Part shown: one piece after another, positions 63,378 to 64,000 of the stretch | Layout of the letters: every line of letters starts with the position of its first letter | Numbering within the stretch: the stretch's first letter is position 1 | From: Acinetobacter modestus | GTDB lineage: Bacteria; Pseudomonadota; Gammaproteobacteria; Pseudomonadales; Moraxellaceae | Length of the DNA stretch: 64,000 nucleotides | NCBI RefSeq assembly: GCF_014636095.1 | Contig: NZ_BMDV01000008.1 | Coordinates: forward strand, 35,340 to 99,339 | Direction of reading: 5' to 3' | Program-made: the position numbers and the translations under genes | Notes under the pieces: model-generated | Database searches by the model: none | What the model was told of the DNA's origin: nothing | What the model saw: only the letters and a program-made list of their open reading frames with translations

Positions 63378-63460
63378 TATTTAAATGCTCTTTTTATTTT
63401 AGTTTGAGCATATACAGATCATTGATGATTTAAAAAATTTTGCTGATTTGCTATACGGCA

Positions 63461-63853
63461 TTAACTCCAAAAATGTTGGCACTGCCGGCACTTCATTCCA
63501 TTTTTATAAGAAAAGAGTGGAAAACCCAGCAGTAGAAAAACAACATAAGCAGGGCGTTTACCTTCTGTATAAGGTTGTATATCAGTACTGCCACAATGAG
63601 GACAGCTTTCACTTGCTCCAAACTGTTGTTCTACTTCTTGGCTAAAATCTTGAGCCAGTAATGCTTTAGCCTCTTCGGCATAGCTTTCAGGAACTAACAG
63701 TCGAACACCACCTAAAGCATTGGAGTAAAGCCAATCCATATTAATAGTATGTTCATTTTCAATACGTGCTGGAATTTCAGCTGCTTCTAACTGAGTTTTA
63801 GCAATTTGTGCTTCGTAGGGAAATGAAAAGCTTTGTACTACGATCCAAGTCAT
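63461..63853 (-). CDS. DUF2007 domain membrane protein with zinc ribbon
   Basis: 130 residues. The N-terminal DUF2007 domain (FSFPYEAQIAKTQLEAAEIPARIENEHT, LGGVRLLVPESYAEEAKALL) is followed by a zinc-ribbon pair CPHCGS...CRQC that flanks one hydrophobic segment (AYVVFLLLGFPLF). Function unknown. It lies just beyond the terminator of the rRNA operon. Confidence 0.78.
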   Translation of the reverse strand: MTWIVVQSFSFPYEAQIAKTQLEAAEIPARIENEHTINMDWLYSNALGGVRLLVPESYAEEAKALLAQDFSQEVEQQFGASESCPHCGSTDIQPYTEGKRPAYVVFLLLGFPLFSYKNGMKCRQCQHFWS

Positions 63854-63896
63854 ATCAGAAAGCCCTTAAAACAACCAGTATATAAAATTCTTTGCC

Positions 63897-63933
63897 ATAA
63901 AAAACACCCCTAACCGTTAGGTTAGGGGTGTTT
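63897..63933 (-). terminator. rRNA operon terminator
   Basis: Read leftward, AACACCCCTAACC and GGTTAGGGGTGTT pair over a 4-nt loop, then a run of T residues. It lies about 12 bp beyond the end of the 5S rRNA. Confidence 0.92.
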
Positions 63934-63944
63934 AGTATTTAAAA

Positions 63945-64000
63945 GCTGGCGATGACTTACTCTCACATGGCAAACGCCACACTACCATCAGCGCTAAGAG
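63945..64000 (-). rRNA. 5S ribosomal RNA, 3' part, cut by window edge
   Basis: Read leftward the sequence gives GCGCTGATGGTAGTGTGGC, then CCATGTGAGAGTAAGTCATC and GCCAGC. This is the 3' half of gammaproteobacterial 5S rRNA, with the conserved GTGAGAGTA segment. The rest of the operon lies to the right of the window. Confidence 0.93.

Overview
The window looks like chromosomal DNA of an Acinetobacter-type gammaproteobacterium (Moraxellaceae). The DNA is AT-rich. Gene orders such as yibN-grxC-secB, orn/rsgA back to back, and gacS facing cysM-rlmD-relA are those of gammaproteobacteria. The three-piece pntA1-pntA2-pntB transhydrogenase, a comEA-like helix-hairpin-helix protein and the COG3014-ycfL-lpoB block also fit Acinetobacter. 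The species cannot be fixed from the sequence alone. Both edges cut genes: the left edge lies inside thrS, and the right edge lies inside a leftward 5S rRNA gene, so an rRNA operon lies to the right.

Layout. Positions 1-3100 hold truncated thrS and an acyl-CoA synthetase. Positions 3136-9799 hold a long leftward block (mazG, comEA-like, pcnB, folK, panB, panC, rapZ, npr, darP) with many overlapping or nearly touching genes. Positions 9893-14371 hold an SDR and a row of exported envelope proteins (COG3014, YcfL, LpoB-like, CsgG/FlgT-like). Positions 14474-20065 hold relA, rlmD, a DnaQ-like exonuclease and cysM, with gacS divergent at 20215. Positions 23102-26073 hold a crotonase, a beta-hydroxyacid dehydrogenase, a hydroxypyruvate isomerase-like protein and rsfS. 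Positions 26114-32127 hold an amt unit with a good sigma-54 promoter, an SDR and the pnt operon. Positions 32825-35021 hold soxR divergent from ridA-MFS, with a clear SoxR box in a 19-bp promoter spacer. Positions 35178-44096 are mostly housekeeping and repair genes (orn, rsgA, yibN, grxC, secB, alkB/ada, cytochrome b562, coaBC, radC, bestrophin).

Positions 44208-47795 are accessory: a broken PHP phosphoesterase gene, a tiny membrane ORF, and an exported sphingomyelinase followed by a lipase-foldase-like protein. Positions 47827-61858 contain an acyclic-terpene utilisation (atu) cluster, atuABCDEF with divergent atuR, in the same order as in Pseudomonas aeruginosa. Farther along are two tandem acyl-CoA dehydrogenases whose promoter carries the same operator-like palindrome as the atuA-atuR intergenic region. 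Between them sit small genes of unknown function. The right end holds DUF4256, GFA-family and DUF2007 genes and the 5S rRNA with its terminator.

No CRISPR array, prophage, intact insertion sequence or tRNA gene was seen. The most distinctive signals are regulatory: the SoxR promoter ahead of ridA-MFS, the three matching AtuR-type palindromes, and the sigma-54 promoter ahead of amt. The sphingomyelinase/foldase pair is the best candidate for a poorly described system. Many start codons given here are internal to the longest ORF and were chosen by ribosome binding site and family N-terminus.
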